A DNA stretch of 64,000 nt from an uncultured Lachnospiraceae bacterium (GTDB lineage: Bacteria > Bacillota > Clostridia > Lachnospirales > Lachnospiraceae): positions 124,001 through 188,000 of the forward strand of contig CANOEC010000002.1 of assembly GCA_947564735.1 (NCBI GenBank), read 5' to 3'. Made by a program: the position numbers and the translations under genes. Shown here piece after piece: positions 54,098 to 62,860 of this stretch (its first letter is position 1; each line of letters starts with the position of its first letter). A model generated the notes under the pieces. The model had not been told where the DNA came from and did no database searches. It saw nothing but the letters and a program-made list of their open reading frames with translations.

Positions 54098-56926
54098 CTA
54101 TAGCTGCAACCCATACCACTGAATCCGGAAGCCTTCCGGCGTTTTTATCATCAAAATGCTTAAATATGCCACCACATTGTCTTCAGCTTCCGCTAAACCC
54201 GTAAATTCATAATACACATATCCCCTAACGCCTATGTCAATATTCATGCTGGGAATCCCTTCTCCGCCGACATAGGTTTCCTTAATTTTGTCCGCCTGTT
54301 CCGGATACTCATACAGTTCCACGTTTCCTTCAAAATCATCCGACAAAAGCCCGCGCAGCGTCTCCTCGTCATTGGTAAAATATGCCGTCGCAAAAGCACG
54401 TATTGTCTCCTTCATTTCCACAGCGTCCTCACATGGCACACCATCGTTGATACCCTGCATCCCGTTCACCTCCGGGTCAAGACGAAAAGATTCCCGGTTA
54501 TCAAAATACATCCATCCGCCATACACACCGCAATGCCTGTACCAGCCATTATCCCCATACATGCGCACATTCTCCGGAAACCGGTACACCTTCTGCGCCT
54601 CTCCATCCGCTCTTGGAACGCGCACCAGATAACACTCGTCTACACTTCTCTTTTGCATATCTTCCCCAATATGCTTATTCTGTATCATATAGACATAATC
54701 GGCGTCATACGTCACCAGAGAAAGATCTGACCATTCCCTGTCAGCCCTGTCGGTTCTTCTGTAAAACATCTCCTTCTGTTTTGTCTCAAAATCTGCATAC
54801 CATATTTCTCCCGAAATATCGTTATAATAGAGTCCCGTTTCCGTCACCAGCATAGGGATGCCCGTCGTATCACAGAGATACTCATACGTTCCATCCTCGT
54901 TTTCCAGATAAACGCTTCTTAATGACTCGTCCTTATACCGGCTCACAACCTGTCTGCCGTCTAACAGCTTCTTGCACGACGCCACGTCAATGACTGCCTG
55001 ATACATCTGGTCCCGCTCGTTTGCAAGTTCCCAGTATTCTTCCGAATCATATACCGCATTCAGACTCGCAAATTCCATTTCCATATATTCATTGTATTCT
55101 TTATAGAGAAAATACGGATCCCCATCGTCCAACTGACTGACCGCATCACCGTTTTCATCCAATGCATAACCGGTTCGCATTGACGCTGCGCCAAGCGCCA
55201 CATATAAGTTTCCTTCATAAACCGATAGATTGGTAATCAGATAATCCGGCTGCTCCAACTCGAATCCGGCAAGCGCGTCTACCACTTCGTGCGTGTCCAA
55301 ATCCATCCTGTAAACTGTCTCCAAGCTGTTCTTTCCCTCCGGCGCCTGTCCGCTGAAATAGAGATTCTTTCCGTCTAACTCCATTCTGCGTGCGTCTTCA
55401 TATGCATTGGCATAGAGGAGCCGCTCTTCTCCCTGACCGTCTTTCAAATAGTAAATGCCGTCCTTTTTACTCAGATATACATCTCCCTGATAGCCCTTAA
55501 CCACATGATTATAGGCATAATTATAGTCAGCATCCAATTCATCCTGCCCCGACGGGCTTACTTCTATATCATCACTTGTCACACTGCCGTCTTCTGTTTC
55601 GCTGCCCTCAGTATACGGATTTGCATCACCTTGCAATAGTCTGTCTTCCTCTGACAAACCATCGCCGCCAACCGTACCGTTATTTTCTGTTTCTCCCATG
55701 CCGCCGTCACTCTCCTGTTTATATCCGCAGGAGACAACAATACCCAGCAGCAAGACAAGCAGCATTGCAATGACGATACTCAGTCTTCCCTTTTTCTTTG
55801 TGCCTGCATCCAGCATATAGTCGATTCTTGCCTTCATCTGCTTGCGGCTGCCGCCAAAGCTTGTGGAAAACGCAGCCGTCCCTTTCCTATTGCCTGCAAA
55901 CATCAGCATGACTTTCGCATATTTTTCCCGTTCTTCTTCATCTTTGCCTGCAAGGACACTGCCATCGCAGGCAAGCTCCATATCATAGAAAAACTGCTTT
56001 TTCATCAGCCAGACACAAGGGTTGAACCAGTGGAGGCGGCAGACTGCTGCCATCAACATTTTCAGCCAGAGATCCCTTTTGCGGTAGTGGCATAGCTCAT
56101 GCGCTATCACCAGTTCAAGTTCCGTCTTCTTCCACCTGCTCCCGTCTGTGGGAAGCACCAGTTTCGGGCGCAGCAGTCCCATCAGACACGGACTTGCGAC
56201 AGCCCCACTCTGGTACACCATCAGCCGCGCATGCCCGATGGTTCTCTTTTGCAGGATACAGATTCGCTTTACCAGCTGTGCATCTGTCACCGGACGCAGC
56301 CTCTTGCGATACCTATGGAAAACAATCAGATAACTCCCCGCTAAATGCAGAAACCCGATGCCCACTCCTACAAGCCAGATTGTAACAAGAATCCGCGTGT
56401 AGAAATAGGGCGACCGACCCGAACCATCCTTCATCATGCTGTCGTTCCCTACCCTTACCGTTTGCGCATCTCCCATAGCAGCAGTTTCGCCAGTTACCTT
56501 CTGTGCGCCGGGCGTGTTACCCATTCCTGTACTTTCCGCTTGTGCGCCGAGCGTATTGCTTAGTCCTGCACTTTCCGTCTGCACACCGACCATGTTGCCA
56601 GCACCGGCATCTGCCTCCTGCACGCCATCCGTATACATAGCCGCCTGCATACCGTCCACATGCACTTCTGCACCTGCCAAGAGAAAATCCTTTTCCCCCA
56701 TCAAACTTTCCTGCTCAAATCCAGCATAATTAAGCAGCCTGATTTCCGTCCCCGGCAGTGAAAAATTATAGGGAATGAGCAGCCGTACCGCCAGCAATAG
56801 CCAAGCCAGTTTCATCCAACCCGCACCGTACCGTCCGCGCAGCCTGTCCGCAAAGATACAAAGAAAAATAATTGCACCGCCTGCCACAATATTGATTTCC
56901 AGAATATCAAAAAAGATTCCGATCAT
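54098..56926 (-). CDS. BlaR1-type M56 metallopeptidase fused to a sensor-like C-terminal region
   Basis: About 942 residues from the ATG at 56926; the ATG at 56950 is an alternative. Membrane helices near 10-27, 38-53, 178-205 and 383-399. The zinc site is HELCH (276-280) with the third ligand in ELACD (E317). A Gly/Gln/Thr-rich repeat (about 100-148) is inserted in an extracytoplasmic loop. After the last helix come C400, a Gly/Glu linker, a beta-propeller-like DUF5050-type region (about 480-800) with repeated GIYYLKD/NLYFSGQ strands, and an NTF2-like end (about 830-942). The extracellular part is far larger than in BlaR1 and has no penicillin-binding domain. It likely cleaves the co-encoded BlaI repressor upon an extracellular signal. 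Confidence 0.82.
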   Translation of the reverse strand: MIGIFFDILEINIVAGGAIIFLCIFADRLRGRYGAGWMKLAWLLLAVRLLIPYNFSLPGTEIRLLNYAGFEQESLMGEKDFLLAGAEVHVDGMQAAMYTDGVQEADAGAGNMVGVQTESAGLSNTLGAQAESTGMGNTPGAQKVTGETAAMGDAQTVRVGNDSMMKDGSGRSPYFYTRILVTIWLVGVGIGFLHLAGSYLIVFHRYRKRLRPVTDAQLVKRICILQKRTIGHARLMVYQSGAVASPCLMGLLRPKLVLPTDGSRWKKTELELVIAHELCHYRKRDLWLKMLMAAVCRLHWFNPCVWLMKKQFFYDMELACDGSVLAGKDEEEREKYAKVMLMFAGNRKGTAAFSTSFGGSRKQMKARIDYMLDAGTKKKGRLSIVIAMLLVLLLGIVVSCGYKQESDGGMGETENNGTVGGDGLSEEDRLLQGDANPYTEGSETEDGSVTSDDIEVSPSGQDELDADYNYAYNHVVKGYQGDVYLSKKDGIYYLKDGQGEERLLYANAYEDARRMELDGKNLYFSGQAPEGKNSLETVYRMDLDTHEVVDALAGFELEQPDYLITNLSVYEGNLYVALGAASMRTGYALDENGDAVSQLDDGDPYFLYKEYNEYMEMEFASLNAVYDSEEYWELANERDQMYQAVIDVASCKKLLDGRQVVSRYKDESLRSVYLENEDGTYEYLCDTTGIPMLVTETGLYYNDISGEIWYADFETKQKEMFYRRTDRADREWSDLSLVTYDADYVYMIQNKHIGEDMQKRSVDECYLVRVPRADGEAQKVYRFPENVRMYGDNGWYRHCGVYGGWMYFDNRESFRLDPEVNGMQGINDGVPCEDAVEMKETIRAFATAYFTNDEETLRGLLSDDFEGNVELYEYPEQADKIKETYVGGEGIPSMNIDIGVRGYVYYEFTGLAEAEDNVVAYLSILMIKTPEGFRIQWYGLQL

Positions 56927-56974
56927 TTTACTGCATCTCTCCTCCCGCATCAGTGCCTTTTGACGTCATTCACC

Positions 56975-58045
56975 TTACTCATACGCCCGTATCATCTCGT
57001 AACGCCCCGAAATTCCGTAGCCAATCACATTGTCTTCCGCCATCTTGTAATCTAAAACCTCTACTGTAATCTGATTTGGTAAAAACACCATATGGAGCGT
57101 ACCCGTCCCTCCCCAGCCGTCATCCATAAATTCATAGAACAGTTCCCCGTTCTCTATCGTCCCCGTTATCCCTTCTATAGACGCAATCCGCTCCGTCAGC
57201 CCCTGTTCGGTAAACATATTTCCGTCAAATTCATTACCATTGGATATGCTGCATGTCAATTCATTCCTGCTTACCGGTTGCGGATTCTCATACGCTGCAA
57301 TCTCTCCGGCGCTCACCGCCCATTTTCCCGAATAGCTTTCGTAATTTGTCAACGGTTCGTTTCCGGCAAACAGTTGGATGAGTCTCTTGACATCCTTTGC
57401 CAAAACATGACTATCCCATGCAAGATGTTCATTTATTTTGTCGCTCAGTCCTTCCTGATAAGTAAAAAATTCTCCGCAATCCTCATAAATTCTCACAACC
57501 GTATGCGGAATCGCCCCCTGCGGTCCAGCGCCCGTCATATACTGCACCCCGATAACGACATCCTTTCTTCCGTCTCCGTTCGTGTCCATGAACATCACAA
57601 ATGTCATATCATAATATAATCCGTAACCACTCTCATGCTCCGAACCAATATACGGAAACTGATAGATAACATCCTTATTCCTCAACAAATAAAAAGAGAC
57701 ATCTTCGTTTGGATCCGTACCCGGCGAGTCGTCCGGCTCATAGGACACGAACCGTACTTCACCCCAGTCGTTCAAATCCACGGAAAAAGAATGTTCCTGT
57801 ATGATTCTGCTCTCGACGAGTCTGCCTTGTGCATCTAAAACTGTATCATATTCTGACTGTCCGGACTGCTGCTCCGGCATCGGAACATCAACAACATCCA
57901 TGCTTGCCTCTTCCTCTGTCTGCGTGTTCAAACTTGAGACTGTCTGGTCTATTGTCTCTTCTGAATTTTCATACCCGCCACAGCCCACAAGCAGAACTGT
58001 GGCAATCACAATACCTAATGTTCTGCCAATTCCTTTTTTACCCAT
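56975..58045 (-). CDS. Lipoprotein of the BlaI-M56 operon
   Basis: 356 residues from the ATG at 58045 (GGAG upstream). Signal peptide with lipobox LVGC, then an acidic linker and a globular domain. DTNGDGRKDVVIGVQYMTG resembles a calcium-binding FG-GAP/VCBS-type strand loop. No catalytic motif is seen. It is located between blaI and the M56 gene (48 bp and 65 bp spacing), so it is probably part of the same extracellular sensor or its target. Confidence 0.8.
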   Translation of the reverse strand: MGKKGIGRTLGIVIATVLLVGCGGYENSEETIDQTVSSLNTQTEEEASMDVVDVPMPEQQSGQSEYDTVLDAQGRLVESRIIQEHSFSVDLNDWGEVRFVSYEPDDSPGTDPNEDVSFYLLRNKDVIYQFPYIGSEHESGYGLYYDMTFVMFMDTNGDGRKDVVIGVQYMTGAGPQGAIPHTVVRIYEDCGEFFTYQEGLSDKINEHLAWDSHVLAKDVKRLIQLFAGNEPLTNYESYSGKWAVSAGEIAAYENPQPVSRNELTCSISNGNEFDGNMFTEQGLTERIASIEGITGTIENGELFYEFMDDGWGGTGTLHMVFLPNQITVEVLDYKMAEDNVIGYGISGRYEMIRAYE

Positions 58046-58110
58046 GTCCCACTCCATTCTGCACCTGCTTCACACAGCATCCGATTCGATATCATCCGCC
58101 CAAGTTCGTA

Positions 58111-58488
58111 TTACTCCCTTGCCCTGCGCTTCTCACTAATGTAGTCTTCTAATTCCTTCAGCTCCTCGTCCGAAAGACTGTTGCCGTCATAGAGCGCGGC
58201 AATAAAATTCTTGGCGGAGTTCTTGTAAATACGTTTTAAGATACTTCTACTCTCCGCCTGCATATAGCTTTCCTTGTCAACCAGCGCAAGATAAACATTG
58301 TTTTTACCGGATTTTTGCACATCAAGAAATCCCTTCTCCTGCAGTCTTGACAGAAATGATAAGATAGTCGTGGGCGAAAGCTTCCGCTCTGCGTCCATGT
58401 GCTCCTCTATCTCAAATCTTGTCACAGGCTTGTCCAACTCCCATATAATCATCATAAGTTCCAGTTCCGAATCCGGTAATCTTTTCAT
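58111..58488 (-). CDS. BlaI/MecI-family transcriptional repressor
   Basis: 125 residues from the ATG at 58488 (GGAGG upstream). The winged helix is read in LPDSELELMMIIWELDKPVT and LSPTTILSFLSRLQEKGFLD, followed by the dimerisation helices. The cleavage-type Asn-Phe context is KNFIAALYDG. It represses its own operon until cleaved through the M56 protein. Confidence 0.93.
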   Translation of the reverse strand: MKRLPDSELELMMIIWELDKPVTRFEIEEHMDAERKLSPTTILSFLSRLQEKGFLDVQKSGKNNVYLALVDKESYMQAESRSILKRIYKNSAKNFIAALYDGNSLSDEELKELEDYISEKRRARE

Positions 58489-58553
58489 CTTTCCTCCACT
58501 TCCGAAGCGTTTTACGCCACACATATCTCAACCCCTGTATCTGCCCAAAGCAC

Positions 58554-58612
58554 ATTCGGCAAATGCAGAATATATTTTCTCTCATTCTACACTTGCCGAA
58601 TATATATGTCAA
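58554..58612 (-). promoter_or_regulatory. Promoter with an overlapping BlaI-type operator
   Basis: On the minus strand -35 TTGACA (58607-58612) and -10 TAGAAT (58584-58589) are 17 bp apart. ATTCGGCAAATGCAGAAT (58554-58571) and ATTCTACACTTGCCGAAT (58584-58601) are 18-bp inverted arms that match at 16 positions with a 12-bp centre. One arm covers the -10. The arm-to-arm distance is about three helical turns, suited to two dimers on one face. Confidence 0.8.
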
Positions 58613-58672
58613 GACTTTTTTGAATAGCCATAAGCCGTCTCAAACCGCCACTCATAAATTACTTTCCCCAGC

Positions 58673-59905
58673 CTACCCCTTTACTACGCCAACGGTCTTC
58701 AGCTTCCTTAGCGGCGTCACAAGATCTGCCTGCTGCATCATCACTTCATCAATATCCTTATAAGCGAATCTGCACTCCTCGGCAACATCGTTTTTCTTCC
58801 GTTTGCCAAGAATCACGCCCTGCTCCTTCAAATCCACCATGACCTGCTCCGTTGTAAATGCATTCATCGCCCCGGTCCGGGAATAAGCTCTGCCTGCGCC
58901 ATGTGATGAAGTACAGAAAGATTCCGCGTTTCCTTTTCCCTCCACCACATAGCTGTAAGACCCCATAGCTCCCGGTATCACGGCACGCTCTCCAAGTCTT
59001 GCCCGCGTTGCACCCTTCCGGTGTACCCAGACATTGGCGCCGTAATGATTTTCCAAAGCCGCATAATTATGATGGCAGTTAATGCGGTCGATAAAGGAAA
59101 CCCTCCGTCCTGCATATTTTTCTATCTGCTGCCCTACAATAGCGCAGACTGCTTCCATCATATGCTCCCTGTTTTCAAAAGCATAATCCAGCGCAAGGTT
59201 CATCCAGTTCAAATACTGCTGTCCTTCCTTGGTATCCACTGGCAGAAAAGCCAGTCTGTACTCATCCGGTACCTCGCTGCACCATGTCCGGTTCAGTTCC
59301 CTTGCCTTGTTATGAAAATAGTCGCAGATTTCTTTTCCCAAATGTCTGCTGCCCGAATGAATCATAATGCACAGATAGCCTTCCTCATCCTCCTGCAATT
59401 CAATGAAGTGATTGCCTCCTCCCAGCGTTCCCACCTGAAAATATCCTTCCTCAATCAGATGCGTAAGTTCCGGATTTGTCTCGTACCGCTCCATGTTCCC
59501 AAACGCCCTGTCAAGCACCGCCGACGCCTGCTTCTGCCTGTGTTTCTCGAATCCTACGGGAACGGTGCGCATAATATTGCCTATCATGGACTGCATGATG
59601 GAAGCCGTTCCCACCATCACATCCTTAATTTCCTCATATTTGATATCTGTCGCCATAAATATCATCCCGCACCCGATGTCCACGCCGACCGCATTCGGAA
59701 TAATGACATCTTTCGTGGCAATCACACCGCCGATTGGCATCCCTTTCCCCGTATGGGTGTCCGGCATCAGGCACACCCATTTATGAAGAAAGGGAAGATT
59801 TGCTAAATGATAAGCCTGCTCCACACAGGACTCCTCCATCCGGTCGAGCCCGGACAACCATGTCTTTACCGGAAATTTTGTTTTCTCATCATATATTACG
59901 AACAT
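58673..59905 (-). CDS. rtcB: RtcB-family RNA ligase
   Basis: 410 residues from the ATG at 59905; the extension to 59959 is less likely. Metal and nucleotide residues are read as D76 and C79 in GVDIGCG, N165 and H166 in GGGNHFIEL, H183 in IHSGSRH, H279 in CHHNYAALE, and the guanylate-accepting H335 in SSHGAGR. It joins 2',3'-cyclic phosphate or 3'-phosphate ends to 5'-OH ends. No archease or RtcA is next to it. It overlaps the end of the DUF2828 gene by 10 bp, so the two are coupled. RtcB here may repair or circularise the tRNA-like RNAs upstream. Confidence 0.93.
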   Translation of the reverse strand: MFVIYDEKTKFPVKTWLSGLDRMEESCVEQAYHLANLPFLHKWVCLMPDTHTGKGMPIGGVIATKDVIIPNAVGVDIGCGMIFMATDIKYEEIKDVMVGTASIMQSMIGNIMRTVPVGFEKHRQKQASAVLDRAFGNMERYETNPELTHLIEEGYFQVGTLGGGNHFIELQEDEEGYLCIMIHSGSRHLGKEICDYFHNKARELNRTWCSEVPDEYRLAFLPVDTKEGQQYLNWMNLALDYAFENREHMMEAVCAIVGQQIEKYAGRRVSFIDRINCHHNYAALENHYGANVWVHRKGATRARLGERAVIPGAMGSYSYVVEGKGNAESFCTSSHGAGRAYSRTGAMNAFTTEQVMVDLKEQGVILGKRKKNDVAEECRFAYKDIDEVMMQQADLVTPLRKLKTVGVVKG

Positions 59906-61410
59906 AATCTTTCTTCCACCTTTCTGTATCGAGCGCCATCCAGTATCTTCTTTAAGCATTGAAACGGGTCTAACTCATTGGAGAGAACCATCTGACAGAC
60001 TTGGACTGAGAAACCGCTCACCAGTCCCACGCCCAGCTCATTCTCCCGCACCGGAATCACATTCGTCCTGCTGTTCACGTTCCAGAACACCAGCTTCGGC
60101 ATCCGGTAGCCGTATCCCGCAAAGCGTCTCCTGATTGTTCCAAAGAGAGTCTGCATACCGCATCCCCTTACCGCCGCATCAAATTCCATGTCGGATATCA
60201 CAAGAATCGTGCCGGGAAGTTCCTCCTGCCGCAGACGGTTTCTGACCGCTGTCTGCAAAATCAAATCAAAAGTCGCCTCTACATTCGTATTGCTGCAATC
60301 ATTATGCGAAAATGCCAGTTCCAGCTTCTGCCGCAGCGTTTGACACTTCGACAAATCCACATACTTCGGCGTTGCGGAAAAAGTGATGTAACGATTCTTA
60401 TATACGCCGCTCATGCGCTCTGCAAAATAAATCCCCAGCGCATTGGAAACATGTAACGCTGTAATATTGCCGTCCCCCACCGGACACAGCATACTGCCGG
60501 AACCGTCCACCACGCAGAGCACACTGCCTGCCTCCGCTACCGTATCGGGAAGTTTCTTCCACAACGCTTCCAGCGCCGCATCCTCCGCAGAAGTTTCCAT
60601 CCGCCAGCCGTTTCGTACTATATACTGCGCCACAATCTCATGGGGCATAAGCACTCCCGCATGTATTACCGCCTGATTTTTCTGCACCTGCTGCAGATAT
60701 TCCTTCCGGCGTGCCCCATCTCTGTGAAGAAACGCCTTCCGGTACAAAAGATTGGCACGCGATGCAACATGTGTATAGTCAATTTCATCCCATCTGTTGC
60801 TGCTCATGTACACTTCCGTCACATCAGTATACGCTCTTAAGGAAGATAACATTTGTCTGTACTCCTTCGCAGTCATCCCCATAAACTGCTGCAGCTTCGC
60901 CGCATTGCTTCGGGACTCCTTGGAGGAAGTATTGTTGCCAGACATCCACTTCGCACACAGAGAAACCTTTCCCTCATTCTCTCTATTCTCCATATCTTCC
61001 CGAAGCTGCTTTGCCAGTACCGCGAGTGCAGTCTTCTCAAGCGGCGTATCAATCAGGCACAGCAAATCATCGTATCTGCCGTACTCCGCCATAAGCTCCA
61101 CCAGACCGCCCATTATCCCCGGCTCACACTCTGCCAGATAACGGACAATTATGCGAAAGGAACGCCTCTCACCCATGCCGCCCCTTACGTCGCGCAAAAA
61201 GAACAGCCACTTTAACGCGAGGATTCTATCCTCATAAAATGCCGGAATAAATCTTCTGACAATCATCTCCTCGGACATACTCCTAAGCGATGCCGCCGCA
61301 AAATTCAAATCCACCAAAGCCTTGCCCGTGGTTTCGTATCCAGCCGCACCGTTTTCGGTCATCTTCTTATTATCATTTATCGTCTTATGTAATTTTTCCA
61401 TAAAATTCAT
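59896..61410 (-). CDS. DUF2828 / vWA protein, Ro60-like architecture
   Basis: 504 residues from the ATG at 61410 (GGAGG upstream); 61443 is an unlikely earlier start. The N-terminal helical part has LKWLFFLRDVRGGMGERRSF and MAEYGRYDDLL, typical of DUF2828. The C-terminal von Willebrand A domain has an intact MIDAS: DGSGS (302-306), T375 in SNTN, and D407 in VISDMEFD. Ro60 proteins share the plan 'helical RNA-binding ring plus vWA' and bind Y RNAs. Here two tRNA-like RNAs are encoded directly upstream and rtcB directly downstream. A role as an RNA chaperone or quality-control protein is inferred. Confidence 0.8.
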   Translation of the reverse strand: MNFMEKLHKTINDNKKMTENGAAGYETTGKALVDLNFAAASLRSMSEEMIVRRFIPAFYEDRILALKWLFFLRDVRGGMGERRSFRIIVRYLAECEPGIMGGLVELMAEYGRYDDLLCLIDTPLEKTALAVLAKQLREDMENRENEGKVSLCAKWMSGNNTSSKESRSNAAKLQQFMGMTAKEYRQMLSSLRAYTDVTEVYMSSNRWDEIDYTHVASRANLLYRKAFLHRDGARRKEYLQQVQKNQAVIHAGVLMPHEIVAQYIVRNGWRMETSAEDAALEALWKKLPDTVAEAGSVLCVVDGSGSMLCPVGDGNITALHVSNALGIYFAERMSGVYKNRYITFSATPKYVDLSKCQTLRQKLELAFSHNDCSNTNVEATFDLILQTAVRNRLRQEELPGTILVISDMEFDAAVRGCGMQTLFGTIRRRFAGYGYRMPKLVFWNVNSRTNVIPVRENELGVGLVSGFSVQVCQMVLSNELDPFQCLKKILDGARYRKVEERLCS

Positions 61411-61475
61411 CGCGTTTCCTCCTCTTATGATTCCATCGTCCACCCTTTTTACAGAATTGTCACTGTCATTTGCAA

Positions 61476-61567
61476 AGCCTTACCGGGGCAGGATTCGAAC
61501 CTGCATATGCCAATATGTTGATTGCTGTGAAAGTCTTTGCCAAGACTTGTTATTCCACGGTAAGGCT
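61476..61567 (-). ncRNA. tRNA-like RNA 1 (Y-RNA-like candidate)
   Basis: On the minus strand the ends AGCCTTACCG (61558-61567) and CGGTAAGGCT (61476-61485) pair perfectly over 10 bp, extendable to 12 of 13. A perfect T-arm follows the fold: GCAGG-TTCGAAT-CCTGC (61488-61504). There is no D-arm or normal anticodon arm. Instead, a 35-nt core is present that is shared with RNA 2, with the hairpin AAGTCTT-GGCA-AAGACTT. About 92 nt. It is 66 bp upstream of the DUF2828 start with no terminator between, so it is probably processed from the same transcript. Confidence 0.75.
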
Positions 61568-61593
61568 GATATAGACAGAGAAAGTTTCCGAAA

Positions 61594-61715
61594 GCCGCCA
61601 CCCTAGACGGGACTCGAACCCGCGACAACGCACTGAAAAGGTGTTTTGTTTGCTGTAAAAGTCTTTGTCAAGACTTGTAATTCCGCGCTCTACCATCTGA
61701 GCTACTTACGGCGGA
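61594..61715 (-). ncRNA. tRNA-like RNA 2 (Y-RNA-like candidate)
   Basis: On the minus strand CCGCCGT (61708-61714) pairs with GTGGCGG (61595-61601) using two G-U pairs. A canonical D-arm follows, GCTC-AGATGGTA-GAGC, with the invariant GG. The T-arm is GCGGG-TTCGAGT-CCCGT (61607-61623). The anticodon region is replaced by about 60 nt that hold the core shared with RNA 1, with the hairpin AAGTCTT-GACA-AAGACTT. It cannot be a functional tRNA. About 120 nt. A tRNA-like domain with a missing anticodon arm is the hallmark of bacterial YrlA Y RNAs. Confidence 0.75.
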
Positions 61716-61731
61716 GACTTTTGTCGTCTCC
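61713..61731 (-). other. Hairpin at the 5' edge of tRNA-like RNA 2
   Basis: GGAGAC (61713-61718) and GTCTCC (61726-61731) pair around a 7-nt loop. It overlaps the 5' end of RNA 2 by two bases and may compete with, or guide, 5' processing. Confidence 0.45.
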
Positions 61732-61865
61732 CTCTGTCTGGATATAGGATACAGCAACCCGCCTGCAGAATCATTTCAAAAAAGTTGCGAAGTTGTGATT
61801 GTTGCCAGAGTAATACCGCAGGTTAAGATATTTTTCGGTATAAATTGTTAATTCTTCATTATACT

Positions 61866-61915
61866 CTCATGAAATGTGACGAATTACATTGATTACCCTC
61901 ATAAAATGTGATAAT
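61866..61915. repeat. Two direct repeats upstream of the DUF4143 remnant
   Basis: CTCATGAAATGTGACGAAT (61866-61884) and CTCATAAAATGTGATAAT (61898-61915) are spaced by 32 bp centre to centre, i.e. three helical turns. They lie in the AT-rich 61.76-61.99 kb gap, where no gene is seen. They could be binding sites or leftovers of a larger array. Confidence 0.5.
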
Positions 61916-61988
61916 CCTGTTAATTTTCCCTATTTTTTTGTGATGATTGTGTTGTAAAACACGCCGGAAAAGGATATAGAATCAGATT

Positions 61989-62666
61989 TTGCTCGATTAC
62001 GAAGAAGATATCAGAAAGTATGCATCGGGTCTTGAGCAGACAAAGATTGTCAGCATTTATCGCAATATTCCGGCGCAGCTGGCAAAAGAAAACAAAAAAT
62101 TCCAGTTTAATAAATTGGGAAAAAACGCCCGTTCCAGAGAATATACCGGATGTATAGAATGGCTGATTGACTCCGGCATTATCAACGCTTGTTACTGCCT
62201 TAACTATCCGGAACTCCCCTTGAAGGGAAATTATGATGCTTCAAAGTTCAAACTATACTATTCCGATACCGGGCTCTTAATTGCCACTTTAGATGAAGAA
62301 GCGCAGGAAGACCTCAGAGCCAATAAGAATCTTGGTATTTATAAAGGTGCGCTTTACGAAAATTTTGTCGCCGAAGCCTTTACCAAACAAGGGCACGGAC
62401 TCTACTATTTCAGCAAAGAAAACTCAACACTGGAAGAAGATTTCTTTGTGCGCTCTCAAAGCGAACTCATTCCCGTAGAAGTCAAAGCGAACAAAAACAG
62501 TTCCAAGTCATTAACCGCGCTGATCAAGAATGAAAATTACAGCGATATCCATCACGGAATCAAACTTGATGCCGGAAATATCGGCTATGCCAATCAAATA
62601 TATACCTTCCCGTATTTTTGTGCCTTTTTGATAAAGCGGTATTTGAGGATACAGTCCGAGATGTAA
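61989..62666 (+). pseudogene. C-terminal part of a DUF4143 AAA-type ATPase, N-terminus missing
   Basis: About 225 residues that match the second half of the AAA_14-DUF4143 proteins: IYRNIPAQLAKENKKFQFNKL, YTGCIEWLIDSGIINACYCL, KLYYSDTGLLIATL, GALYENFVAEAF, and the PD-(D/E)XK-like end PVEVKANKNSSKSL. The ATPase domain with the P-loop (usually about 200 residues) is absent. The only start is a TTG without binding site. The upstream sequence does not contain the missing domain in any frame, so a deletion joined this end to unrelated DNA. Confidence 0.8.
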
Positions 62667-62860
62667 CGCTTCCATAGCCCATATCCACTCCCACAGGGCA
62701 GTCAGCCACTGCATCTGCACACCCACAGCTGCAATTGGCTGATATTAAAATAAACGCATCATAATCGTTACCACCTCCACTTCTCTGCTCGTCAAAAACT
62801 TTACAGAAAATGATATATCGGTTGATGATGTCCACATAAAATACTTTTTAAAGTCCTATA

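Noticed and set aside
61476-61715. Two functional tRNA genes
   Set aside because: T-arms are perfect, but neither has a normal anticodon stem-loop at the right distance, RNA 1 has no D-arm, and the acceptor stems are not joined to the T-arm in the usual way.
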